Assembly: GCA_964404605.1 (NCBI GenBank) | Contig: CAYOKT010000041.1 | Location: 1 to 25,204, forward strand | Direction: 5' to 3' | Length of the DNA stretch: 25,204 bases | From: CAYOKT01 sp964404605 | GTDB lineage: Bacteria; Electryoneota; Electryoneia; Electryoneales; Electryoneaceae | In this document: piece after piece, positions 7,892-15,073 of the stretch | How the letters are laid out: the number at the start of each line of letters is the position of its first letter | How positions within the stretch are numbered: the first letter of the stretch is position 1 | Notes under the pieces: model-generated | Told to the model about the DNA's origin: nothing | Seen by the model: only the letters and a program-made list of their open reading frames with translations | The model's database searches: none | Translations under genes and position numbers: made by a program

Positions 7892-8026
7892 TCAGGGACC
7901 CCAGGGGTCCGGCTCGTCGCTGAAGAGAAGCGCCTCAACGTGCCCCTGCTGCAGGATGATGGGGGGCTGCCACTGTTCATCGTCACCGGCTTCGGGAGCG
8001 GGTGCACCGCCCTTTTTCTCTTCCAT
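7892..8026 (-). CDS. Candidate RiPP-like precursor peptide, 44 aa, with RRE-type leader motif
   Basis: A 44-codon minus-strand frame starts with ATG at 8026, preceded by GGGGAGAGAGGG, a good ribosome-binding site, and ends in TGA at 7892. The first 18 residues are charged and low-complexity (Lys, Glu, Ala, Pro, Asp). Residues 19-34 read WQPPIILQQGHVEALL, which fits the spacing of the YxxPxLxxxG leader motif bound by PqqD-like RRE proteins, with Trp for Tyr and Ile for Leu. A short acidic, Pro-rich tail of about ten residues follows, with one Ser (36) and a terminal W-G-P. It contains no Cys. It sits 83 bases after gyrB and just ahead of the nucleotidyltransferase, PqqD-like and HprK-like genes. 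Ser36 could be a phosphorylation site (inference). I know of no named family for it. Confidence 0.62.
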   Translation of the reverse strand: MEEKKGGAPAPEAGDDEQWQPPIILQQGHVEALLFSDEPDPWGP

Positions 8027-8109
8027 CCCTCTCTCCCCGATCCACTATGCGCGGCGCCGTGCGGCGGCCGAACCTTCGACCTCCACCCGCGCCGGAACAG
8101 GTACATCCA

Positions 8110-10125
8110 CTATACGTCCAGGTTGCGGACGTAACGCGCGTTCTTCTCGATAAACTTGCGGCGCGGCTCGACGACATCTCCCATCAGCGTCGAGAAAATG
8201 CGGTCCGCGGTGGCGGCGTCCTCGAGGGTCACCCGCATCACGGTGCGGCGCTCCGGGTCCATCGTCGTCGACCAGAGCTGGTCCGGGTTCATCTCGCCCA
8301 GCCCCTTGTAGCGCTGCACGCTGATGTTGCCGTTGCCCATCTCCTTGATCCGGCGTTCGCGCTCGTTATCATCGTACGCGTAAACCTCGGTGTTCCCTTT
8401 TTTCAGCCGGTACAGGGGCGGCTGGGCGATGAAAATGTGCCCCTGTTCGATCAGTTGACGCATGTACCGGAAGAAGAAGGTCAGCAGCAGGGTACGGATG
8501 TGCGCGCCGTCCACGTCGGCGTCGGTCATGATGATGATCTTGCCGTACCGCAGTTTTTCGATGTCGAAACCGCCGTTCCCGTTCTTGCCGCTGTTCTGCG
8601 CTCCGTTCTCGCCGTTGAGGATGCCGCGCTCGTCCTCCCCGGGGCCCGCGCCGATGCCGGTGCCGATCGCGGCGATGAGCGTGCGGATCGCCTCGTTGGA
8701 GAGAATCTTGTCCAGGCGCGCCTTCTCCACGTTGAGGATCTTCCCGCGCAGGGGGAGGATGGCCTGGAAACGCCTGTCGCGGCCCTGTTTCGCCGACCCG
8801 CCCGCGGAGTCGCCCTCGACGAGGTACAGCTCGCTGACCTCCGGGTCACGGCTTGCGCAGTCGGCCAGTTTCCCGGGCAGACCGCCGGACTCCAGCGCAC
8901 CCTTGCGGCGCACGAGGTCCTTCGCCTTGCGCGCCGCTTCGCGCGCATGGTTGGCCTGCATCGCCTTGTCGATGATCCGGCGCCCTACGCTCGGGTGCTC
9001 CTCGAGGTATTCCGAGAGCATCTCGCCGACGATACTCTCGACGATCCCCTTCACCTCGCCGTTGCCGAGCTTGGTCTTCGTCTGCCCCTCGAACTGCGGC
9101 TCGGCGACCTTCACGCTGAGCACCGCGGTCAGCCCCTCGCGGCAGTCCTCGCCCCCGAGGGAAAACCCCTCCTTCTTGAACAGTTTCGCCCGGGTGGCAT
9201 AGGTGTTCAGCGTCCGCGTGAGGGCCGTCTTGAAGCCCACGAGGTGGGTGCCGCCCTCGATGGTGTTGATGTTGTTGACGTAGGTGTGGATGTTCTCGTT
9301 GTAGGAGTCGTTGTACTGGAAGGCGATCTCCACCGGAATCCCGTCACGCTCCTTTTCAAAGTAGATCGGCTTCGGGATGATCGGCGTGCGGTTTTCATCG
9401 AGGTAATGCACGAATTCCGCCAGCCCGCCCTTGAAGTAGAAAACCTCCTCCAGCGTCTCCTCTTCAGACCGCTCATCCCGCAGGGTGATTTTCAACCCCT
9501 TGTTCAGGTAGGCGAGCTCGCGCAGGCGATCGGCGATGGTTTCCGTGACGAAGTTGATGTCCGGAAAGATCTCCCGGTCCGGGATGAAACGTGTCAGCGT
9601 ACCGCTCCTGCGGCTTTTCCCGATCTCCTCGACCTTCGTGACGGGCACGCCTCGCTCATAACGCTGGCGCCAGGCTTTTCCTTCGCGGAAAGACTGCACC
9701 TCGCACCACTCCGCGAGAGCATTGACCACGCTGACCCCGACTCCGTGCAGCCCGCCGGAGACCTTGTAGGTGTCCTTGCTGAACTTGCCGCCCGCGTGAA
9801 GGACGGTCATCACCACTTCCAGCGCGCTCTTCGGCGGCTTCTTGTAGTCCGGGTGGTTGTCCACCGGGATGCCACGGCCGTCATCACGCACCGAGACGCT
9901 CCCGTCCCTGTGCAGCGTCACCTCGATCCGGCTGCAATAGCCGGCGAGCGCCTCGTCGACGGAGTTGTCGACAACCTCGTAGATCAGGTGATGGAGTCCG
10001 CGGCGCCCGGTGTCTCCGATGTACATCGCCGGGCGCTTACGAACCGCCTCGAGGCCCTTGAGTACCTGGATTTTCGAGGCGCTGTAATCCTTGCTTGCTG
10101 TGGCTTTTCTGCCCTTGTTCGTCAT
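8110..10125 (-). CDS. gyrB: DNA gyrase subunit B
   Basis: The 671-residue protein has all GyrB landmarks. The GHKL ATPase domain begins VLKGLEAVRKRPAMYIGD and has Glu/Asn in YEVVDNSVDEAL, DDGRGIP and the GGLHGVGVSVVNAL lid. The transducer domain follows. The Toprim domain has EGDSAGGSAKQGRDR, PLRGKILNVEKAR and MTDADVDGAHIRTLLL. The C-terminus, QRYKGLGEMNPDQLW through YVRNLDV, is typical of GyrB rather than ParE. Acting with GyrA (not in the window), it introduces negative supercoils. The region after GTGIG carries an extra Gly/Asn-rich stretch of about 24 residues. An alternative GTG start at 10143 has a better ribosome-binding site (GGAGGAG, 10 bases away) than the ATG used here and would add six residues. 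Confidence 0.97.
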   Translation of the reverse strand: MTNKGRKATASKDYSASKIQVLKGLEAVRKRPAMYIGDTGRRGLHHLIYEVVDNSVDEALAGYCSRIEVTLHRDGSVSVRDDGRGIPVDNHPDYKKPPKSALEVVMTVLHAGGKFSKDTYKVSGGLHGVGVSVVNALAEWCEVQSFREGKAWRQRYERGVPVTKVEEIGKSRRSGTLTRFIPDREIFPDINFVTETIADRLRELAYLNKGLKITLRDERSEEETLEEVFYFKGGLAEFVHYLDENRTPIIPKPIYFEKERDGIPVEIAFQYNDSYNENIHTYVNNINTIEGGTHLVGFKTALTRTLNTYATRAKLFKKEGFSLGGEDCREGLTAVLSVKVAEPQFEGQTKTKLGNGEVKGIVESIVGEMLSEYLEEHPSVGRRIIDKAMQANHAREAARKAKDLVRRKGALESGGLPGKLADCASRDPEVSELYLVEGDSAGGSAKQGRDRRFQAILPLRGKILNVEKARLDKILSNEAIRTLIAAIGTGIGAGPGEDERGILNGENGAQNSGKNGNGGFDIEKLRYGKIIIMTDADVDGAHIRTLLLTFFFRYMRQLIEQGHIFIAQPPLYRLKKGNTEVYAYDDNERERRIKEMGNGNISVQRYKGLGEMNPDQLWSTTMDPERRTVMRVTLEDAATADRIFSTLMGDVVEPRRKFIEKNARYVRNLDV

Positions 10126-10202
10126 TCCGATTATCGCCGCCACCCGGGCGGCACTCCTCCATGTCCAGTCTGTTTCCGTCCTCTCGGGAGCGCCCGGGCG
10201 CT

Positions 10203-10574
10203 CTAAGCGCCCGTCAGGACGATCTCCCTTACAAGCTTCCGGCCCGCGCTGCGGTTCAACTTCCCGACAAGCTCCTCGCGCATGAAGAAAAGCTGATGCC
10301 GCCAGACGGGGTCCGTCACTCCAAGTACGAGGCGCCCGCGCTCGAGCCGCAGGGGCTTCGCGTGTTTCGCCACGCTTTCGCCGACGATCTTCTCCCAATC
10401 CGCGAGCAGTTGCGCCTCGGCGAACCGTGCGCCGCGACCCGTGGATTCCACCCATCTCGACAGCGCCGCCGCAATCGAAAGAACCGCTCCGGAACCGCTG
10501 TCCCTGCGTCCCTTACGCACCCTCTCCCGGTGCCAGCCGTCCCACGAGCTTCCCCTCTCCCCGTTTCCGGGCAT
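10203..10574 (-). CDS. dciA: DUF721/DciA-family protein
   Basis: The 123-residue protein has the DUF721 (PF05258) core at about 45-123: a helix with AQLLADWEKIVGESVAKHAKPLRLERGRL (the W..IVG....H..P pattern), then LVLGVTDPVWRHQLFF and LVGKLNRSAGRKLVREIVL. DciA proteins help load the replicative helicase in bacteria that lack DnaC/DnaI. The N-terminal 35 residues are basic and probably disordered. The ATG shares one base with the dnaN stop (TGATG), so the two are coupled, and gyrB follows. Placement between dnaN and gyrB, where recF-DUF721-gyrB is common, supports the assignment; recF itself is absent. Confidence 0.82.
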   Translation of the reverse strand: MPGNGERGSSWDGWHRERVRKGRRDSGSGAVLSIAAALSRWVESTGRGARFAEAQLLADWEKIVGESVAKHAKPLRLERGRLVLGVTDPVWRHQLFFMREELVGKLNRSAGRKLVREIVLTGA

Positions 10575-11686
10575 CAGGCGAGTCGCACCGGCATGATCAG
10601 CATCAGGAAGTCTTCCCCCTCCTTCTGCTCCGTGGGGCGGACGATCCCCGCCTGCGTAGGACCGCCGAGGTCGAACTGGACGTCATCGGTCTCCACCTGC
10701 CTCAGCAGGTCGAGGACATAGCCCGCATTATAGCCGATGGACTCTTCCTCGCCCGTGTAGCTCGCCGCCACGGTCTCGCGTCCCTTGCTGCCCAACTCCA
10801 CATCCTCGGCGCTGATTTCCAGCTTCTCCGGCTTCAGGGTGAAGACGATCTGCCGGCTGATGGGATTGGCGAAGATCTGTGCCCGTTTCACCGCCTGGAT
10901 CAACGTGTCCCTCGCCACCACGAGACGGTTGTGATTCTCCTGGGGAATCACACTCTCGTAGTGCGGATACCTCCCCTCGATCAAACGGCTGTACAGGGTT
11001 GCATCCGGCAGTTTGACGAGGATCTGGTTGGTGCCGATGGCGATCTCTACATCACCGTCTTCCTTCAGGTTTCGGCGTATCATGTCCAGCGCCTTGGCCG
11101 GAATGATCAGCTCCCGTGGCTCACCCTCCGAATGGAAGCTCTGATCTATGATGCGCACGAGACGGTGTCCATCCGTTGCGACACAGCGGATTTCGTTCGG
11201 GCGGATCTGGAAAAACACCCCGGTGAGTGCCGGGCGGAGCTCATCGCGCGACACGGCGAACGAAGTACGCTGAATCAAGGAAGAGAGCTTTTCCACGGGC
11301 AGGCTGACCGTGGAAGCTCCTTCAAACTCCGGCAACGCTGGAAAGTCCTGTTCCGCGATACCTGGTACCTGGTAGCTCCCTTCTCCCGCTTCGATCTGCA
11401 GGTGCAGCGATTCTTCGGAACTGCAAGTTATTTCCAGTCCTTCAAGCTCCCTGACGATATCCGTGATCTTTTTCGCCGGAACCGACAGACCTCCATCCTT
11501 CGTGCCTGTGACCTCTATCTCCGTCAGTACGGATATCTCCAGATCCGTTGCAACCATGCGCAGCCTGTTTCCCTCGAGTTGCATCAGGATATTCGAAAGA
11601 ATCGGCAACGTCGACTTGCTCGGCACGGCCGGAGTCACCCGGTTGAGTGCCTCGATAAAATCCGATTGCGAGACGCTGAAACGCAT
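10574..11686 (-). CDS. dnaN: DNA polymerase III beta subunit (sliding clamp)
   Basis: The product is 370 residues, the usual length. It has the three-fold repeated clamp fold, with recognisable segments LNRVTPAVPSKSTLPILSNIL, MVATDLEISV, VPAKKITDIVREL, AVSRDELRPALTGVFF, CVATDGHRLV and the final FLMLIMPVRL, the normal clamp C-terminus. As a dimer it encircles DNA and tethers polymerase and repair factors. I chose the ATG at 11686, which has GAGGGAG six bases upstream. An in-frame start 12 codons earlier would add an unrelated tail. The gene lies downstream of dnaA across an origin-like spacer and is coupled to the DUF721 gene. Confidence 0.97.
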   Translation of the reverse strand: MRFSVSQSDFIEALNRVTPAVPSKSTLPILSNILMQLEGNRLRMVATDLEISVLTEIEVTGTKDGGLSVPAKKITDIVRELEGLEITCSSEESLHLQIEAGEGSYQVPGIAEQDFPALPEFEGASTVSLPVEKLSSLIQRTSFAVSRDELRPALTGVFFQIRPNEIRCVATDGHRLVRIIDQSFHSEGEPRELIIPAKALDMIRRNLKEDGDVEIAIGTNQILVKLPDATLYSRLIEGRYPHYESVIPQENHNRLVVARDTLIQAVKRAQIFANPISRQIVFTLKPEKLEISAEDVELGSKGRETVAASYTGEEESIGYNAGYVLDLLRQVETDDVQFDLGGPTQAGIVRPTEQKEGEDFLMLIMPVRLA

Positions 11687-11878
11687 GATTTCTCCCTCAG
11701 AACGGTTCCCGGAGTTTTCCACCGGGAAGCTTAACCAAAAACACGTTTTCTCATCCTCGGAGTTGTTGTCGAAGAGTGGATACCGTGGATACTTGTTATG
11801 GGAGACTCACAGTGTTTTATGTCCTGTGGGTCTCACGGGAAAAACCGTTTGTGGAAAGCGAGGGGATAGCTCGCCTTC

Positions 11879-11887
11879 TTGTCCACA
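11879..11887 (+). promoter_or_regulatory. DnaA box, one mismatch
   Basis: TTGTCCACA differs from the consensus TTATCCACA at one position. It lies in the opposite orientation to the perfect box at 11977. Confidence 0.55.
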
Positions 11888-11976
11888 GTCGATTGAGACG
11901 CGCCTGAGAAACTGTCCGGGGAGCGCGCTTCAGCCACTGTGCATCGACTCCTTCTTTTCCACCTGTGGACAGACGC

Positions 11977-11985
11977 TGTGGATAA
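11977..11985 (-). promoter_or_regulatory. DnaA box, perfect consensus
   Basis: TGTGGATAA on the plus strand is TTATCCACA on the minus strand. A weaker TGTGGACAG copy starts 13 bases before it (11964) in the same orientation. Confidence 0.75.
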
Positions 11986-12024
11986 TCGGAACAGCGGTCC
12001 AGAGGTGCCGGAAAATATCCCTGA

Positions 12025-12054
12025 AATATAGGTTTGCAGGGGAGCTCAGGTCAA
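12025..12054 (-). promoter_or_regulatory. Candidate sigma-70 promoter for dnaN and the downstream genes
   Basis: On the minus strand, TTGACC (12054-12049) and TATATT (12030-12025) are separated by 18 bases. It would give a leader of about 330 bases that includes the DnaA boxes, so DnaA could modulate dnaN expression. Confidence 0.45.
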
Positions 12055-12132
12055 GGAAAGATCAAGCGGATGCATGTACTTAAACGCCAAAGGCGGGGAA
12101 TCAAATCGGGCCGCTCGGCGCTGGAAAAATCC

Positions 12133-13566
12133 CTATTCCGATTCGTTTTCGATCCGGCTGATAAGTTTCTCTATGGTGGCTGAGAATTCCGGGTCCTTCT
12201 CCATCCATTCGCGCACCCTCTGGCGGGCGTGCAGGACCGTCGTGTGATCCCGCTTGCCGAAGTGTATGCCCACCTGTTTCAGCGAGAGTCCCGTCAAACG
12301 GAGGGAGAGCGCCATCGCGATCATACGGACGCGGGCGATCTGCTGGGTTCGGATCTTCGCCGCGAGGAGATCGGGTGGAACGTTGAAATGATCGGCGACG
12401 ACCCTCTGCACGAGGTCAAGATCGACACGACGCTCGCGCTGGTCGATCAGGTCGTGCAACGCCTGGCGGGCGAGGGAGAGAGTCAGGTCCGTTCCGGAGA
12501 GGCTGGCATGGGCGACGAGGCGAACCAGGGCGCCCTGCAGCTCGCGGACGTTCCGCGTAAAATGCTGCGCGAGGTAATCGCTGATTTCGGGGTCCAGAGA
12601 AACACCCTCTTCCTCGGCATACGTCTGGATAATGGCGATGCGGGTATCATAATCGGGCGGCCCGATATCGCAGACGAGGCCCCAGCCGAAACGGCTGACA
12701 AGGCGTTCATCGAGACCGTCGAGTTCCCGCGGGGGCTTGTCCGAGGTGAGGACGATCTGTTTCCCGTCCTGGTGCAGGGCGTTGAACGTGTGGAAGAACT
12801 CCATCTGAGTCCGCTCGCGGCCGACGAGGAACTGGACATCGTCCACCAGGAGGAGGTCCACCGCCCGGTATCGCTGGGAGAAAACGTCCGCGCGGTTTTT
12901 TTTGATTGAATCGACGAAATCCTGGGTAAAACGTTCGCTGGAGATGTACAGCACGCGGTGCCGCGGGGAGACCCGCTGCGTCTCGTGCCCGATGGCCTGC
13001 AGCAGGTGGGTTTTCCCGAGACCGACCCCACCATAAATCAACAGTGGGTTGTACGAGGTGGTGCCGGGGCTGCGGCTGACCGCCAGGGCGGCGGCGCGGG
13101 CGAAACGGTTCGGAGGACCCTCGATGAAGGTGTCGAAACGGTATCGTGGGTTCAGCCCGCTGGGCGATGTCTCGTGACCCGTCATAGTCGCGGAGACCGG
13201 GTTCTCGCGAACCGTGATCGGTTGCGCGTCGAAACCGTCCCCATCATCCTTATCCGGCAGGAGGTAGACGAGCCTTCCGTCCCGACCGAGCGTCTCGTCG
13301 AGCGCCTTTTCCAGGAGAGGGGCGTAGTGTCCCTCGATCCAGTCGTAGTAGAAGCGGCTCGGAACCTGCACGGAGAGCGTCTGCCTGTCGAAGCCCACCG
13401 GTCGGATGGGGCGGAACCAGGTGGCAAACGCCTGCTCGGGAAGGATACCCTGAAGGTGATCGCAGAGGTGCAGCCATATCTGCTCGGCAGCGTCTGTGTC
13501 GATGCGGGATGGAGAAATCTCTTGTTGCATCAGCAGGCGCGGGGGGGCAGAGTCTGATGGTTGCAT
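12133..13566 (-). CDS. dnaA: Chromosomal replication initiator protein DnaA
   Basis: All four domains are recognisable in the roughly 477-residue protein: an N-terminal helicase/DiaA-binding region (IWLHLCDHLQGILPEQAFATWF), a variable linker (about 100-140), the AAA+ domain with Walker A YGGVGLGKTH (about 178-187), Walker B LLLVDDVQF (238-246), sensor I VLTSDKPP and the arginine-containing SRFGWGLVCDI, and the C-terminal DNA-binding domain with LTGLSLKQVGIHF and GKRDHTTVLHARQRV. The signature reads FGKRDHTT where most proteins have FGGRDHTT or FGNRDHTT. The ATG at 13566 is used here; a TTG at 13578 in the same frame is also possible, and neither has a clear ribosome-binding site. It binds the flanking boxes and opens the origin. 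Confidence 0.97.
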   Translation of the reverse strand: MQPSDSAPPRLLMQQEISPSRIDTDAAEQIWLHLCDHLQGILPEQAFATWFRPIRPVGFDRQTLSVQVPSRFYYDWIEGHYAPLLEKALDETLGRDGRLVYLLPDKDDGDGFDAQPITVRENPVSATMTGHETSPSGLNPRYRFDTFIEGPPNRFARAAALAVSRSPGTTSYNPLLIYGGVGLGKTHLLQAIGHETQRVSPRHRVLYISSERFTQDFVDSIKKNRADVFSQRYRAVDLLLVDDVQFLVGRERTQMEFFHTFNALHQDGKQIVLTSDKPPRELDGLDERLVSRFGWGLVCDIGPPDYDTRIAIIQTYAEEEGVSLDPEISDYLAQHFTRNVRELQGALVRLVAHASLSGTDLTLSLARQALHDLIDQRERRVDLDLVQRVVADHFNVPPDLLAAKIRTQQIARVRMIAMALSLRLTGLSLKQVGIHFGKRDHTTVLHARQRVREWMEKDPEFSATIEKLISRIENESE

Positions 13567-13617
13567 AAGTCGTTTCAACGAGGGTTAATGGGTTGTGGAC
13601 AGAGGCCGGTGGATCAC

Positions 13618-13626
13618 TGTGGATAA
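13618..13626 (-). promoter_or_regulatory. DnaA box, perfect consensus
   Basis: TGTGGATAA on the plus strand. It lies between the likely dnaA promoter and the dnaA start, so DnaA could repress its own gene here. Confidence 0.75.
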
Positions 13627-13661
13627 CTTCGGCAAACCGTACGGGACCACGAAGACCAGCC

Positions 13662-13670
13662 TGTGGATAA
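13662..13670 (-). promoter_or_regulatory. DnaA box, perfect consensus
   Basis: A second TGTGGATAA, 44 bases from the first (start to start) and in the same orientation. Confidence 0.75.
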
Positions 13671-13728
13671 GTCCCGGAAAGCCAAGCTGTGAGCCAAAAA
13701 ACAGCGCCCGCCTCCGAGACGCGAAGCG

Positions 13729-13757
13729 AATATAGAAGAGCCGTTCGGGCGAGTCAA
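13729..13757 (-). promoter_or_regulatory. Candidate sigma-70 promoter of dnaA
   Basis: On the minus strand, TTGACT (13757-13752) and TATATT (13734-13729) have the ideal 17-base spacing. Transcription would start near 13722 and give a leader of about 155 bases containing the DnaA boxes. Confidence 0.6.
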
Positions 13758-13864
13758 GGTTCTTCTCACGCCGACCGAATTGCTCGCCTTGTCCCACACG
13801 CGTGAGAGGCAAAATGGGAGGGGAGAAAGGTGCTAAGTTTCGGTTCTGCTGGAGGCCCGGCTTT

Positions 13865-14899
13865 TCATTGCGGCTCCGGAGACGAGGGGGGTTCGCCGGC
13901 CAAGTGCGAAGCGAGGTCTTCGCGAGCGAAGAGGGCGAACCCGCCGCCGGTGTGCAGGAAAACCTGTGTGAAACCAGCCTCCATGTCCAACCGGGCGCGA
14001 TCGACGAGCGCGCTGAACGCCTTCGCGGTGTACCAGGGGTCCAGAACCAGGCCGCTTGCACGCGCCGCATGAAGGATCATGCGCCAGAGGTTTTCATCGG
14101 CCACACCATAGCCCCCGCCGACGTAAGCATCGAGGATCGTGAAGGAGGGGGTGTTCGTGGAGGGGCAGCCCGCGAGGAGTTCCTCGAGCAGGCCCTCCAA
14201 GATGGGACGGAAGAACGAGGCGTCTTCCTGGACGCATACCCCGAGGACCTCGTGCGGTGCCTGTAGGTGCGCAAAACCGGCGGCGAGACCGGCGAGGGTG
14301 CCGCCGGATCCGAGGGCCGTGTAGATTCGCGCTCGCGGGATCCCGGCGCTGGAGAGCTGGTGAGCCAATTCCGCCGCCGCGCGAACATAGCCGCGCGCCC
14401 CGATGGCGTTGGACCCCCCGACGGGGATCGCATAGGCGGAAACCCCCTCTTCCTTCAGGAGTGCCACTTCATCGTTTATTGCGCGGTTCATCGCCTCGAT
14501 GCCGGACAGGTCCCGGATGTGGACCTCCGCGCCGAAAAAGCGATCGAGGAAAAGGTTCCCGCTCAGTTGCGGCGGCGTGGAAGGAGCGCGGGCGAGGAGA
14601 ATGCGGCAGCGCAGACCCACCTGCGCACAGGCGGCGGCCGTGGCCCTGCAGTGGTTCGACTGCCATCCCCCGGCGGTGACGACTGTCACGGCGCCAAGGC
14701 GAAGCGCATCAGCGAGGAGGAAATCCAGCTTCCGCACCTTGTTCCCGCTGGTGGCGAATCCGCTGAGGTCGTCACGCTTGACCCAGAGCTCATCCACGGG
14801 CAACAGCTTGGACATGCCGGAGACCCTCTGGAGAGGCGTCGGGCGATGAGACAGGGACAGCGGACGAAGCGGCGGTAAAGCGACATCATTGCTGCACAA
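13865..14899 (-). CDS. PLP-dependent D-cysteine desulfhydrase / ACC deaminase family protein
   Basis: The 344-residue protein is a tryptophan-synthase-beta-type PLP enzyme. The segment LWVKRDDLSGFATSGNKVRKLDFLLADA contains the probable Schiff-base lysine in SGNKVRKL (about 54). It also has SNHCRATAA, the phosphate-cup ALGSGGTLAGLAAG, LVLDPWYTAKA and the terminal FLHTGGGFALF, all typical of the DcyD/ACC deaminase family. It probably eliminates H2S or ammonia from a D-amino or cyclopropane amino acid; substrate cannot be assigned from sequence. A TTG at 14899 is chosen because AGGAGG is six bases upstream; an earlier TTG at 14917 precedes that site. Its neighbours suggest no pathway. It is divergent from the regulator at 15190. 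Confidence 0.85.
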   Translation of the reverse strand: MCSNDVALPPLRPLSLSHRPTPLQRVSGMSKLLPVDELWVKRDDLSGFATSGNKVRKLDFLLADALRLGAVTVVTAGGWQSNHCRATAAACAQVGLRCRILLARAPSTPPQLSGNLFLDRFFGAEVHIRDLSGIEAMNRAINDEVALLKEEGVSAYAIPVGGSNAIGARGYVRAAAELAHQLSSAGIPRARIYTALGSGGTLAGLAAGFAHLQAPHEVLGVCVQEDASFFRPILEGLLEELLAGCPSTNTPSFTILDAYVGGGYGVADENLWRMILHAARASGLVLDPWYTAKAFSALVDRARLDMEAGFTQVFLHTGGGFALFAREDLASHLAGEPPSSPEPQ

Positions 14900-14971
14900 T
14901 GGTAGCCTCCTCCACAAAAACGCCTCGCTCGCCTCGTGAAGACGGTCCCCTGGCGGACGAGCGAACCATGT

Positions 14972-15000
14972 AAAATATTGATATTATTGTGTTCATTCAA
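14972..15000 (-). promoter_or_regulatory. Candidate sigma-70 promoter of the PLP enzyme gene
   Basis: On the minus strand, TTGAAT (15000-14995) and TATTTT (14977-14972) are 17 bases apart, about 70 bases ahead of the TTG start. Confidence 0.5.
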
Positions 15001-15045
15001 GCATGGCGCTGGGAGAAGCGAAGAGCATTCTTCCGCCCGTGGGGG

Positions 15046-15073
15046 TTGCTTGCAGGTTTTCCGGCTGTATATT
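15046..15073 (+). promoter_or_regulatory. Candidate sigma-70 promoter of the GAF/AAA+ regulator
   Basis: TTGCTT (15046-15051) and TATATT (15068-15073) are 16 bases apart, about 110 bases ahead of the regulator start. Confidence 0.4.

Larger units (their letters stand above)
11687..12132. other. oriC: dnaA-dnaN spacer, candidate origin region (oriC part 1)
   Basis: This 446-base non-coding spacer has a perfect DnaA box, TGTGGATAA, at 11977-11985, a one-mismatch box TTGTCCACA at 11879-11887, and weaker ones TGTGGACAG (11964-11972) and TGTGGAAAG (11850-11858). A tandem GTGGATAC repeat is at 11776-11783 and 11785-11792. An AT-rich patch at about 12011-12034 could be an unwinding element or the -10 of the dnaN promoter. 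The location, between dnaA and dnaN, is a classic origin site. Whether unwinding occurs here or upstream of dnaA cannot be told from sequence. Confidence 0.65.
13567..13864. other. oriC: Spacer upstream of dnaA with DnaA boxes (candidate oriC part 2 and dnaA leader)
   Basis: This roughly 300-base non-coding stretch holds two perfect TGTGGATAA boxes (13618-13626 and 13662-13670) and one weaker TGTGGACAG (13594-13602), all in the same orientation. A good minus-strand promoter lies further upstream (13729-13757). Together with the boxes on the other side of dnaA this resembles the bipartite origins of Bacillus and Helicobacter. No rpmH/rnpA is present next to it. Confidence 0.65.

Noticed and set aside
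8002..10206. Long plus-strand open frame of over 700 codons opposite gyrB
   Set aside because: It is a high-GC antisense shadow of gyrB with no recognisable domain; the minus frame encodes a full GyrB.
11776..11792. Tandem GTGGATAC copies as iterons or DnaA-trio-like elements
   Set aside because: Only two copies, each with two mismatches to a DnaA box; too little to call a repeat family.
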